Assembly (NCBI GenBank): GCA_016199685.1
Contig: JACQGD010000009.1
Coordinates: 1 to 16,148, forward strand
Reading direction: 5' to 3'
Source: Candidatus Saccharimonadota bacterium
GTDB taxonomy: Bacteria; Patescibacteriota; Saccharimonadia; Saccharimonadales; Saccharimonadaceae
DNA length: 16,148 nucleotides
Both the position numbers and the translations under genes were made by a program. The notes under the pieces are model-generated. The model made no database searches. It saw only the letters and a program-made list of their open reading frames with translations, and had not been told where the DNA came from. Shown here in pieces: positions 1-6,665 of this stretch. Within the stretch, counting starts at the first letter, position 1; each line of letters starts with the position of its first letter.

Positions 1-2
1 GT

Positions 3-563
3 CGACTCCAAGGTCACCCTGAGCGAACAAAATTGCCTGGACTTGAAAATACAAGTGGTCCGCTCGGAAGTGGATTGAGTCAGGCTGCAGGGTATGCATA
101 TACACTTCAGTACATCGATAACAGCCCCAGGAGGCAAGTGTATGCCGTTACTGGTGATGGCGAACTCAATGAAGGAAATATCTGGGAAGCAGCTATGTTT
201 GCAGGTAAGTACAAGCTGTCGCAGCTAACGGTATTTATCGATCGAAACAATATACAAATTGATGGCACGACGGAAGATGTTATGACGCTTGAAGATTTGC
301 ACGGTAAGTGGGAAAGCTTTGGCTGGCACGTTCAAGAAATTGACGGCCACAATATAGAGAGCGTTATTGACGCAGCTAGCATGGCTCGTGCAATTACAAA
401 CATGCCAAGTGTTATCATTGCGCACACTATTCCAGGTAAAGGTGTTGATTTCATGGAGTACGATTATCATTGGCACGGCGCACCGCCAAACAGTGAGCAG
501 GCGAAAGAAGCACTGCACAAGCTACGTACATTGCAGGGTAAAATTGAAGGAGAGCATCAATGA
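3..563 (+). CDS. Transketolase, N-terminal (TPP-binding) subunit, 5'-partial
   Basis: First half of a split transketolase, which moves two-carbon ketol units between sugar phosphates in the non-oxidative pentose phosphate pathway, in the cytoplasm. The reading frame is open from base 3, before the first ATG-like codon, and reads LQGHPERTKLPGLENTSG, the usual transketolase core, so the true start lies outside the window. The thiamine-diphosphate motif is clear: GDGELNEGNIWEAA followed about 15 residues later by DRNN. About 187 residues are present; such subunits are usually about 270-280, so roughly the first third is missing. The TGA stop overlaps the ATG of the next gene by four bases (ATGA), which suggests translational coupling of the two subunits in equal amounts. 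Identification is strong. Confidence 0.95.
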   Translation, partial: RLQGHPERTKLPGLENTSGPLGSGLSQAAGYAYTLQYIDNSPRRQVYAVTGDGELNEGNIWEAAMFAGKYKLSQLTVFIDRNNIQIDGTTEDVMTLEDLHGKWESFGWHVQEIDGHNIESVIDAASMARAITNMPSVIIAHTIPGKGVDFMEYDYHWHGAPPNSEQAKEALHKLRTLQGKIEGEHQ

Positions 564-1561
564 GTCATCATTTCCCGTTAGATCAGAACGCATTTGCTGA
601 TGATGTTACAAAAGAACCGATTCGTGCAGGCTTTGGTCGTGGACTTAAAGCAGCGGGCGAAGCAAACGAGGCGATTGTCGCACTCTGTGCTGACCTAACT
701 GAAAGTACGCAAATGCATCTGTTCCGTGATGCGTTTCCGAAACGATTTGTCGAGATTGGGGTTGCCGAGCAAAATCTTGTGACTGTAGCGAGTGGTATGG
801 CACGAGCAGGTAAAATTCCATTTACGAGCAGCTATGCTGCATTTAGCCCTGGCCGTAACTGGGAGCAGATTCGTACGACTATTGCCCTTAACGACCAGCC
901 AGTGAAAATAATTGGATCACACGCCGGAATTAGCGTCGGGCCAGACGGAGCAACGCACCAAATGCTCGAAGACATTGCGCTTATGCGGGTGCTTCCAAAT
1001 ATGATTGTTGTTGCTCCTGCAGATAGTATTGAGGCCGAGAAAGCGACGCGTGCAATTGCTGAGAACGGCAAGCCAACTTACCTGCGACTTGCACGTGATA
1101 AGACGGCTGTCTTTACGACTCAAGACTCACCATTTGAAATCGGAAAAGCCTATGTGCTTCACGAAGGTTCCGATGTGACACTTCTAGGAACGGGTACGAT
1201 GACATATGAGCTTCTTGTAGCCGCACGTCACCTTGAGAAACAAGGTATTAGTGCCGAAGTTGTTCATGTGCCAACAATCAAGCCACTTGATGGTGAGACA
1301 ATTCTTGCAAGTGTCCGTAAAACGGGACGTGCTGTTTCTGCTGAAGAGGCACAAATGATCGGTGGGTTCGGAAGTGCAATTGCCGAATTATTATCAGAGC
1401 ATATGCCGACACCTCTTAAGCGAATCGGTATGCAAGATCGTTTTGGTGAGAGTGGCAAGCCGACCGAACTACTCGACTACTTCGGACTAACAGGTGCGAA
1501 AATGGCTGGCACGGTCGCAGAATTTATCAAGAACACTGATCAATACCATAGGGAGTTTTAA
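560..1561 (+). CDS. Transketolase, C-terminal (pyrimidine-binding) subunit
   Basis: Second half of the split transketolase (333 aa, normal for this subunit). It carries the pyrimidine-binding domain in the N-terminal half, with RFVEIGVAEQNLVTVASGMA holding the conserved Glu that activates the cofactor, and the transketolase C-terminal domain from about residue 195. The motif AGISVGPDGATHQMLEDIAL is typical of transketolase and DXS-like proteins. It forms the active enzyme with the preceding subunit. The start is fixed by a Shine-Dalgarno AAGGAG at 547-552, seven bases before the ATG, and by the four-base overlap with the upstream stop. It ends directly against the next ATG (TAA then ATG at 1562), so the operon continues. 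A DXS-like function is less likely because the N-terminal partner is transketolase-like. Confidence 0.95.
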   Translation: MSHHFPLDQNAFADDVTKEPIRAGFGRGLKAAGEANEAIVALCADLTESTQMHLFRDAFPKRFVEIGVAEQNLVTVASGMARAGKIPFTSSYAAFSPGRNWEQIRTTIALNDQPVKIIGSHAGISVGPDGATHQMLEDIALMRVLPNMIVVAPADSIEAEKATRAIAENGKPTYLRLARDKTAVFTTQDSPFEIGKAYVLHEGSDVTLLGTGTMTYELLVAARHLEKQGISAEVVHVPTIKPLDGETILASVRKTGRAVSAEEAQMIGGFGSAIAELLSEHMPTPLKRIGMQDRFGESGKPTELLDYFGLTGAKMAGTVAEFIKNTDQYHREF

Positions 1562-2560
1562 ATGACAAAGATTGATGTACTAAATATTGGTGATATTGTC
1601 ACTGACGCGTTTATCAAATTGATTGACGAATATGGCCGAGTAGAAGATGCGCCAGATGGAAAGCGACTAAGTTTGCCATTTAGTACGAAAATTCCATTTG
1701 ACCATGCTGAAATTCTTGATGCCGTAGGTAATAGCGCAAACACTGCTGTTAACTTTGCGAAGCTTGGTCTTAAGAGCTCATTTGTCACGAATGTAGGTGA
1801 CGATCAAGCTGGGCGAGATATGGTTGTGGCGCTACAGAAAAACAACGTCGATACACGATTTGTCAAAGCAAATGCCGGCAAAAAGAGCAATTATCATTAT
1901 GTTCTTTGGTATGGTGATGAGCTCACGATCCTCATTAATCACGAAAAATACGACTATCATTGGCCGACGTTCCGCCCAGACGAATTACCTGAATGGGCAT
2001 ATTTTAGTTCTATATCTGAGGGAGCACTTGACTATCACGACGATGTCGCACAGTGGCTCGAAGACCATCCTACGGTGAAGCTTGCATTCCAACCCGGTAC
2101 ATTCCAATTGCTTGCTGGCGTTGAGCGACTGCAGCGAATATATGCTCGAGCTGAAGTTCTCGCAGTTAACTTCGAAGAGGCTCAGCAGATCTTGAAACAG
2201 CCAAGTGATATGCGTGACATCCACGTGTTGTTTAATGGGCTTCATGCGCTCGGTCCTAAGATAGTTGTTATAACTGATGGTCCTGCGGGTAGCTATGCAA
2301 GCGATGGTGAAAATCGATTCAAGATGCCAATCTACCCTGACCCTGCTGCGCCAGTAGAGCGTACCGGGTGCGGTGATGCATATACTAGTACCTTTGTTGC
2401 GGCACTCATCAAAGGCTATCCACTGGAAGGTGCATTGCAGTGGGCGCCAATCACACCAACAAATGTCGTGCAGCACGTTGGTGCACAAGCAGGTCTACTC
2501 GACGAAAACACATTAAAAGAATGGCTTGAAAAAGCACCTGAATGGGCGACGGTGAAGTGA
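1562..2560 (+). CDS. PfkB-family carbohydrate kinase (ribokinase-like)
   Basis: ATP-dependent kinase of the ribokinase/PfkB fold, 332 aa. Visible motifs are the N-terminal substrate strand GDIVTDAF (residues 10-17), a signature-1-like segment VGNSANTAVNFAKLGL (55-70), the NxxE motif NFEE (203-206), and ERTGCGDAYTSTF near 266-278 with catalytic-base candidate Asp272 in the anion-hole motif GCGD (GAGD in most members). Substrate cannot be read from the sequence; ribose, fructose or a sugar phosphate are all possible. Shine-Dalgarno AGGGAG at 1550-1555 lies six bases before the ATG, and the gene follows the transketolase stop with no gap, so it belongs to the same operon. Its last codons overlap the start of the aldolase ORF in another frame. 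Whether its C-terminus is native or clipped there cannot be decided from this window. Confidence 0.9.
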   Translation: MTKIDVLNIGDIVTDAFIKLIDEYGRVEDAPDGKRLSLPFSTKIPFDHAEILDAVGNSANTAVNFAKLGLKSSFVTNVGDDQAGRDMVVALQKNNVDTRFVKANAGKKSNYHYVLWYGDELTILINHEKYDYHWPTFRPDELPEWAYFSSISEGALDYHDDVAQWLEDHPTVKLAFQPGTFQLLAGVERLQRIYARAEVLAVNFEEAQQILKQPSDMRDIHVLFNGLHALGPKIVVITDGPAGSYASDGENRFKMPIYPDPAAPVERTGCGDAYTSTFVAALIKGYPLEGALQWAPITPTNVVQHVGAQAGLLDENTLKEWLEKAPEWATVK

Positions 2561-3228
2561 AGGCGATGGGGCTTGAAAACATTCGTGACCTCGTTGATAA
2601 CTATAAAGAAGAGTACGGTGTTGAGATGTATATCAACCTCGACCACAGTCCATCTGTTGATGACTGTAAGCGTGCTATCGATGCGGGCTATGAATTCATT
2701 CACATTGATATCTCTCAAGCAAATCACGAGGCAACGACCGAAGAAATAATCGAAAAAACGCGAGAAGTCGTAGAGTACGCGAAGTTTACGGGTGCACTTG
2801 TAGAAAGTGAACCGCATTATTTCGGTGGAAGCAGTAATGTCCATACTGAGGGAATTGATTTTGAAGAAATCAAAAAAACATTCAGTACGCCAGAAGGTAT
2901 CAAATCGTTTGTTGATGCGACGGGTATCGATACGTTTGCCGCAGCAATTGGTAACCTCCACGGTAAGTATCCTGTACCAAAAGTACTCGATTTGGAACTC
3001 TTGCAATCGTTGCGTGATGCTTCAGATGTTCAGCTTAGTCTTCATGGAGGAAGCGGTACACCACTTCACTATTTCGAAGAAGCTGCAAGAATCGGCGTAA
3101 GTAAGATTAATATCAATAGCGATATGCGCTATGTATTCCGTAAAACCCTTGAAAAGGTGCTTGCTGAAAATCCAGACGAATATGCTGTTGTTAAACAGGG
3201 AGTAGGCTGGTCGTACATGCCTATATAA
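2542..3228 (+). CDS. Class II ketose-bisphosphate aldolase, truncated at the N-terminus and probably at the C-terminus
   Basis: The protein resembles class II (zinc) fructose/tagatose-bisphosphate aldolases, which cleave ketose bisphosphates to dihydroxyacetone phosphate and an aldehyde. Core motifs are present: NLDHSPSVDD with Asp34 and His35 (catalytic Asp and metal His), VESEPHYFGGSSNVH, GNLHGKY (His140), LHGGSG (His168), and NINSDMR (190-196). At 228 aa it is short for a family of about 280-300. The LDH motif sits near residue 34 instead of about 80, so roughly 50 N-terminal residues (first beta strand and helix) are missing. A TGA at 2539-2541 closes the frame immediately upstream and no Shine-Dalgarno precedes the ATG. 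After NPDEYAVVK the expected 25-30 residue C-terminal helix is replaced by QGVGWSYMPI. A functional enzyme is doubtful; a deletion at both ends or an assembly join is likely. Confidence 0.8.
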   Translation: MGDGEVKAMGLENIRDLVDNYKEEYGVEMYINLDHSPSVDDCKRAIDAGYEFIHIDISQANHEATTEEIIEKTREVVEYAKFTGALVESEPHYFGGSSNVHTEGIDFEEIKKTFSTPEGIKSFVDATGIDTFAAAIGNLHGKYPVPKVLDLELLQSLRDASDVQLSLHGGSGTPLHYFEEAARIGVSKININSDMRYVFRKTLEKVLAENPDEYAVVKQGVGWSYMPI

Positions 3229-3713
3229 AACGCGCTATCACGTTGAATTGTTTTAATAGCTGAACCTATAGATACACCTTTATCAATATTTTCCTGAATA
3301 CGATAGCTGAAATGGTATGCGCATATAGATGCATCTTTCTCGAGTCGCGAAAAATCTGATGTGTAGTATGCATCCATAGACGTTGCATCATTTTCATATT
3401 TTAAATTATGCAGAAGCATAAGAGATGGATCCACGGTGCTTCCATGCAGGTCAGTAAATACTGTACGGTATTCATTTTCTATTGAGACATCACCACTATC
3501 AAGTTGACTTTCAATCCGAGGAACGAGATTGTGAGGCTCTTTAAATGCGTAGTAGCAGAGATTAAGTGTATGCCCACCAAGAATAGTCTTCGTTAAGTCA
3601 GGAGATGTATTAAACCTCTCGCCGTACATTCCCATTGTGAGAAATACAGAATGCCATCCTGCTGCTTGATATTGCTCTTCAAGATCTGTGTAAGGATTTT
3701 TGCGTCTTTCCAT
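3129..3713 (-). CDS. Hypothetical protein, possibly 3'-truncated
   Basis: A 194-aa protein I do not recognise. It starts MERRKNPYTDLEEQYQAAGW and has no signal peptide, membrane segment or obvious catalytic motif. It is rich in Tyr, His and Met and appears soluble. The part up to about FYIGMYDQPTPCL (near base 3195) lies in otherwise empty DNA and looks like real coding sequence. The last 30 or so residues read antisense through the aldolase gene and look like shadow sequence, so the native C-terminus is probably lost at the same junction that cuts the aldolase. A second gene starts divergently at 3772 with a 58-base shared promoter region. Real gene likely, function unknown. Confidence 0.6.
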   Translation of the reverse strand: MERRKNPYTDLEEQYQAAGWHSVFLTMGMYGERFNTSPDLTKTILGGHTLNLCYYAFKEPHNLVPRIESQLDSGDVSIENEYRTVFTDLHGSTVDPSLMLLHNLKYENDATSMDAYYTSDFSRLEKDASICAYHFSYRIQENIDKGVSIGSAIKTIQRDSAFYIGMYDQPTPCLTTAYSSGFSASTFSRVLRNT

Positions 3714-3719
3714 AGAGTA

Positions 3720-3748
3720 AAGTTACGCCGATTTACTATGAGATACAA
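3720..3748 (-). promoter_or_regulatory. Weak candidate promoter for the 3713 minus-strand gene
   Basis: On the minus strand TTGTAT (3748-3743), a 17-base spacer and TAACTT (3725-3720) lie six bases before the ATG at 3713. Each hexamer matches consensus at only three positions. The spacing fits the leaderless pattern seen elsewhere in the window, but this is the weakest case. Confidence 0.25.
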
Positions 3749-3755
3749 GCATAAA

Positions 3756-3764
3756 TGGTATACT
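3756..3764 (+). promoter_or_regulatory. Extended -10 promoter of the second PfkB gene; predicts leaderless mRNA
   Basis: TGgTATACT (extended -10, TATACT at 3759-3764) ends seven bases before the ATG at 3772. A transcript starting the usual 6-8 bases after the -10 would begin at the start codon. No Shine-Dalgarno is present. No good -35 at 17 bases; the TG extension may substitute. Confidence 0.6.
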
Positions 3765-3771
3765 GGTGTAA

Positions 3772-4749
3772 ATGAGTGGGCGTCATATAAAAATTATCTC
3801 TGTCGGTGCAGCCGTTCAAGACGTCTTTTTGAGTCATAGCGAAGAATTCAAGCCTGTCAGTGATGTTTCGACGCATGAACAGTTCATGCGACTTGAGCTC
3901 GGAGCAAAAGCAGATGTCAATAATATTACATTTAGTACTGGTGGTGGGGCGACGAATGCTGCGGTAACATTTGCTCGTCAAGGTCTCGACGCCGTCTTCA
4001 TGGGTGTACTCGGGCATGACCCGGCAGGTAGGGCTATCATTGATGTACTTGATCACGAAGGTGTCGACACGTCGCACTTGAGCTTCAATCATAAATATAA
4101 TACTGGCTACTCCGTGCTCCTCCTTGCTCCTAACGGCGAGCGAACTATCTTGACATATCGAGGGGCTTCAACGCACTATCATGCAGGCGACTTTCGTGTC
4201 AAAGGTGTCGAGGCGGATTGGCTTTATGTATCAACACTCAGTGGCGAGTTTGATATATTACACACACTATTCACCGAAGCTCGAAAGCAGGGCATTAAAA
4301 TTATGTTTAATCCGGGAAAGAGTGAGCTGCTCCATCCAAATAAACTGAGATCACTGCTTGAGGACGTAGAGGTACTTTGTGTCAACAAAGATGAGGCATC
4401 GATGCTTGTCGAAGGCGAGACTCTCGAAGAGCTTGTCCGTCACCTGCATCACTTCGTGCCGATTGCCATAGTGAGCGATGGTCCTAATGGGGTTGTCGCA
4501 AGCGATAAGACAACTATCGTTAGGGCTGGTATGTACCAAGATGTGCGTGTTGTCGACCGTACAGGTGCTGGTGATGCATTTGGCTCAGGGTTTTTGTCGC
4601 AGTGGGTACAGGGTAAAAATATCGCTGAATGTATCATATTTGCAAGCGCAAACTCAACGTCTGTCGTAAATCACATCGGCGCCAAAACAGGAATTTTAGC
4701 GAAAGGAACAATGCTTCATCATATGCCGCTTCATGAAAAGCCGTATTAA
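3772..4749 (+). CDS. PfkB-family carbohydrate kinase (second copy, adenosine-kinase/ribokinase-like)
   Basis: Full-length 325-aa ribokinase-fold kinase. Motifs in order are the substrate strand SVGAAVQDVF (10-19), the glycine-rich STGGGATNAAVTFARQGL (55-72), NKDE (205-208, the NxxE magnesium/phosphate motif), SDGPNG (235-240), and the PfkB signature DRTGAGDAFGSGF (262-274) with catalytic Asp268 in the canonical GAGD anion hole. It phosphorylates a small sugar or nucleoside with ATP; the exact substrate is not readable. It differs widely from the kinase at 1562 (N-terminal insert, GAGD versus GCGD), so the two are not a recent duplication. It is transcribed alone from the extended -10 just upstream, and its ATG has no ribosome binding site. 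Nothing appears broken. Confidence 0.92.
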   Translation: MSGRHIKIISVGAAVQDVFLSHSEEFKPVSDVSTHEQFMRLELGAKADVNNITFSTGGGATNAAVTFARQGLDAVFMGVLGHDPAGRAIIDVLDHEGVDTSHLSFNHKYNTGYSVLLLAPNGERTILTYRGASTHYHAGDFRVKGVEADWLYVSTLSGEFDILHTLFTEARKQGIKIMFNPGKSELLHPNKLRSLLEDVEVLCVNKDEASMLVEGETLEELVRHLHHFVPIAIVSDGPNGVVASDKTTIVRAGMYQDVRVVDRTGAGDAFGSGFLSQWVQGKNIAECIIFASANSTSVVNHIGAKTGILAKGTMLHHMPLHEKPY

Positions 4750-4757
4750 CATAAGCA

Positions 4758-4766
4758 TGATATAAT
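4758..4766 (+). promoter_or_regulatory. Extended -10 promoter of the 418-aa gene
   Basis: TGaTATAAT, a perfect extended -10 (TATAAT 4761-4766), lies 11 bases before the ATG at 4778, so the expected leader is about 3-5 bases. No Shine-Dalgarno lies between it and the ATG. It begins nine bases after the preceding stop codon. Confidence 0.7.
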
Positions 4767-4777
4767 CGAGATTAATA

Positions 4778-6034
4778 ATGGGAAAATTTTTAAAAGAACT
4801 ACTAAATGCCGAAGAGCCACTTTTCACACAAAGCATTCGGGAACTTGAAAAAGCCAGTGGCGGCCATGCTGCTGACGTAAGGCTCGTAGGAGATATATTA
4901 GCAACCGCGCATGACCGTATGCGCCGAATGAGACTTGACCCAGCGGATTCGACAGGTAAAGAAATTTATCAAGCACTGATGAACCGTGTCGCTATGGACA
5001 ATGTTCGGCTTGCAAAAGTTATTGGAGCTACGGAACCTGAAAACATAGAGCATATGGTTCCGCTTATGGTTAAAGCTGCGAATGCTGTCGATTTTCCGAG
5101 AAAAGTGTTTGTGCTTAAACATGCAGTTGCTAAGAAAATGCTCGCGAAAATGCCGCCGAAAAATCTCATAAAAACACTCGGTTATGAAACGCTCGATCAA
5201 ATGCTTGCGGGTGAAAACTTTGATGAACTCTACACTGCGCTTCGATTCTCGGAGGGGCCAGAGTGGCTCGAATCATACGATGAATTATTCAAGACAGTCA
5301 CTGCGAAAGATTACGAAGAACGTGATCTGAAGATTGTTGTTATGGATCAAAAGAAATATGTTGGCCTAGCGGAACATTTTGTTAAGAAAAAATTACATAA
5401 CGTCACTCACACAAAAGAACTCGGTGTCATTGTGGTAGTCCCTATGAAACAAAAAACAATGCGTGGCCTTGCATTAAAGTCATTGCCGCTACTCCTTCAT
5501 TATATGAATGAGATTAAACTGTACTCGACATTTTTCAAAGCGCATTCTCATCGTAAGAAATTCGGAGAGATAGTTGTCGAAACGCTTATTGCCGATCCCG
5601 GAAATGCATCTCAGATTGTCGGGAATCATATACATTGGCGAGTGATCCAACGCTACTTTGGCAAGCTCGAAGGTGAAGATCATCCTGAAGCATTTCAACC
5701 GCATGTTCAGCCTGAGGATCTGCACTGGCGACGCGCCGAAGATTTACTGTTTCATATCGATCCTGAGCTTGAGTTTTGGAAAGACCTCGACTTCGTAGGA
5801 CTGACATACGATAAGTTTCCGGTTGCTTTTAACTTGTTTGACATCAGCTTTGCTTATTCTAACCGTGAACCGTACGAGCGACGATATGCGTATCATTTCA
5901 GAGAAAGTTTGTGGAATGAGCTCTTCATACGCTACATGGGATTTCCAAATCTCAAGCATCAAGTATTGCAGCAGCTCGATAATGACATGATTGCACCAGA
6001 AAAACTGAAACCGACTAAGGGAGGGTATAAATGA
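4778..6034 (+). CDS. Conserved-looking hypothetical protein, partner of the SLOG gene
   Basis: A 418-aa soluble protein I do not recognise. The N-terminal part (about 1-150) is charged and helical with many Met, Arg and Lys (HDRMRRMRLDPADSTGKEIY). The middle has a beta-rich stretch, ELGVIVVVPMKQKTMRGLAL (around 214-233), and the C-terminal third is aromatic and charged (HWRRAEDLLFHIDPELEFW; FAYSNREPYERRYAYHFRE). There is no signal peptide, transmembrane segment, Walker motif or metal-binding cluster I can defend. It starts just after a strong extended -10 and probably has an almost leaderless mRNA. Its stop overlaps the ATG of the next gene by four bases (ATGA), so the two proteins are translationally coupled and probably work together. 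The length, intact frame and promoter make it a real gene of unknown role. Confidence 0.8.
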   Translation: MGKFLKELLNAEEPLFTQSIRELEKASGGHAADVRLVGDILATAHDRMRRMRLDPADSTGKEIYQALMNRVAMDNVRLAKVIGATEPENIEHMVPLMVKAANAVDFPRKVFVLKHAVAKKMLAKMPPKNLIKTLGYETLDQMLAGENFDELYTALRFSEGPEWLESYDELFKTVTAKDYEERDLKIVVMDQKKYVGLAEHFVKKKLHNVTHTKELGVIVVVPMKQKTMRGLALKSLPLLLHYMNEIKLYSTFFKAHSHRKKFGEIVVETLIADPGNASQIVGNHIHWRVIQRYFGKLEGEDHPEAFQPHVQPEDLHWRRAEDLLFHIDPELEFWKDLDFVGLTYDKFPVAFNLFDISFAYSNREPYERRYAYHFRESLWNELFIRYMGFPNLKHQVLQQLDNDMIAPEKLKPTKGGYK

Positions 6035-6642
6035 AATATCAAATTTGTGTATCGGGCGCAGCGAGCGGTGATACAGTTACCGCTTCACATCAACTTGCTT
6101 ACGATCTAGGGAAGGCTATTGCAAGTAGAGGCAAGACGCTCTTAACCGGTGCGACAGTTGGCCTGCCTCATTTTGCGGCAATGGGAGCAAAAAGTGTCAA
6201 AACTTCAGGCAGAGGTATTTCGGTCGGATTTTCTCCAGCTTCATCGTTTCGTGAGCATGTTGCAACGTACAAGCTTCCTACTGTCGAGTTTGACTACATC
6301 AACTTCACAGGCATGGAATATGTTGGCCGTGATGTGCACCTTGTACGAAGTAGCGATGCGGTTGTCACCGTTGGCGGACGCATGGGAAGTCTGCACGAGC
6401 TCTCGACCGCATTAGAGAGCCGTAAGGTCTGTGGTGTCCTGCTTGGTAGCGGCGGACTTGCCGATTATGTTTCGACGCTGCTTGAAAATATTGAGGCGCC
6501 AGGGGCACGAGATGTCATTTACGACACGGATCCGGACCGTCTTGTTGAACGGGTTGTCGAAGCGCTTGACCGAAAATACGCCGATTTCCAGCACGACGGT
6601 ACCGATAGTCAGGTGAGTGCGAAGCGTTCTGGTCGCGGCTAG
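6031..6642 (+). CDS. SLOG/LOG-family Rossmann-fold nucleotide-binding protein
   Basis: A 203-aa Rossmann-like protein of the SLOG/LOG superfamily (TIGR00725-like or LOG phosphoribohydrolase-like). The first strand ICVSGAASGD (5-14) and TGATVGLPHFAA (39-50) form the nucleotide-binding loops. The hallmark region GRDVHLVRSSDAVVTVGG continues RMGSLHEL, a variant of the family motif PGGxGTxxE with Glu123. Family members bind or hydrolyse nucleotides or nucleotide-derived ligands; whether this one is a phosphoribohydrolase or a ligand sensor cannot be told, and GGRMGS departs from GGxGT. It has a strong Shine-Dalgarno GGGAGG at 6019-6024 and overlaps the upstream 418-aa gene by four bases, which points to a shared role. 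The last 20 or so residues are basic and probably disordered. Confidence 0.8.
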   Translation: MKYQICVSGAASGDTVTASHQLAYDLGKAIASRGKTLLTGATVGLPHFAAMGAKSVKTSGRGISVGFSPASSFREHVATYKLPTVEFDYINFTGMEYVGRDVHLVRSSDAVVTVGGRMGSLHELSTALESRKVCGVLLGSGGLADYVSTLLENIEAPGARDVIYDTDPDRLVERVVEALDRKYADFQHDGTDSQVSAKRSGRG

Positions 6643-6652
6643 CTTTGTAGTC

Positions 6653-6658
6653 TATAAT
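6653..6658 (+). promoter_or_regulatory. -10 box of uvrB; predicts leaderless mRNA
   Basis: A consensus TATAAT ends seven bases before the uvrB ATG at 6666. The bases between read AAGGAGG, a perfect anti-SD match, but it touches the ATG with no spacer, so it cannot work as a normal ribosome site for that codon. No convincing -35 is seen. Both readings (leaderless start, or coincidental SD) should be kept open. Confidence 0.55.
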
Positions 6659-6665
6659 AAGGAGG

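Noticed and set aside
2416..3006. 196-codon minus-strand frame opposite the kinase/aldolase genes
   Set aside because: Fully antisense to recognised enzymes, with no start signal; a shadow frame.
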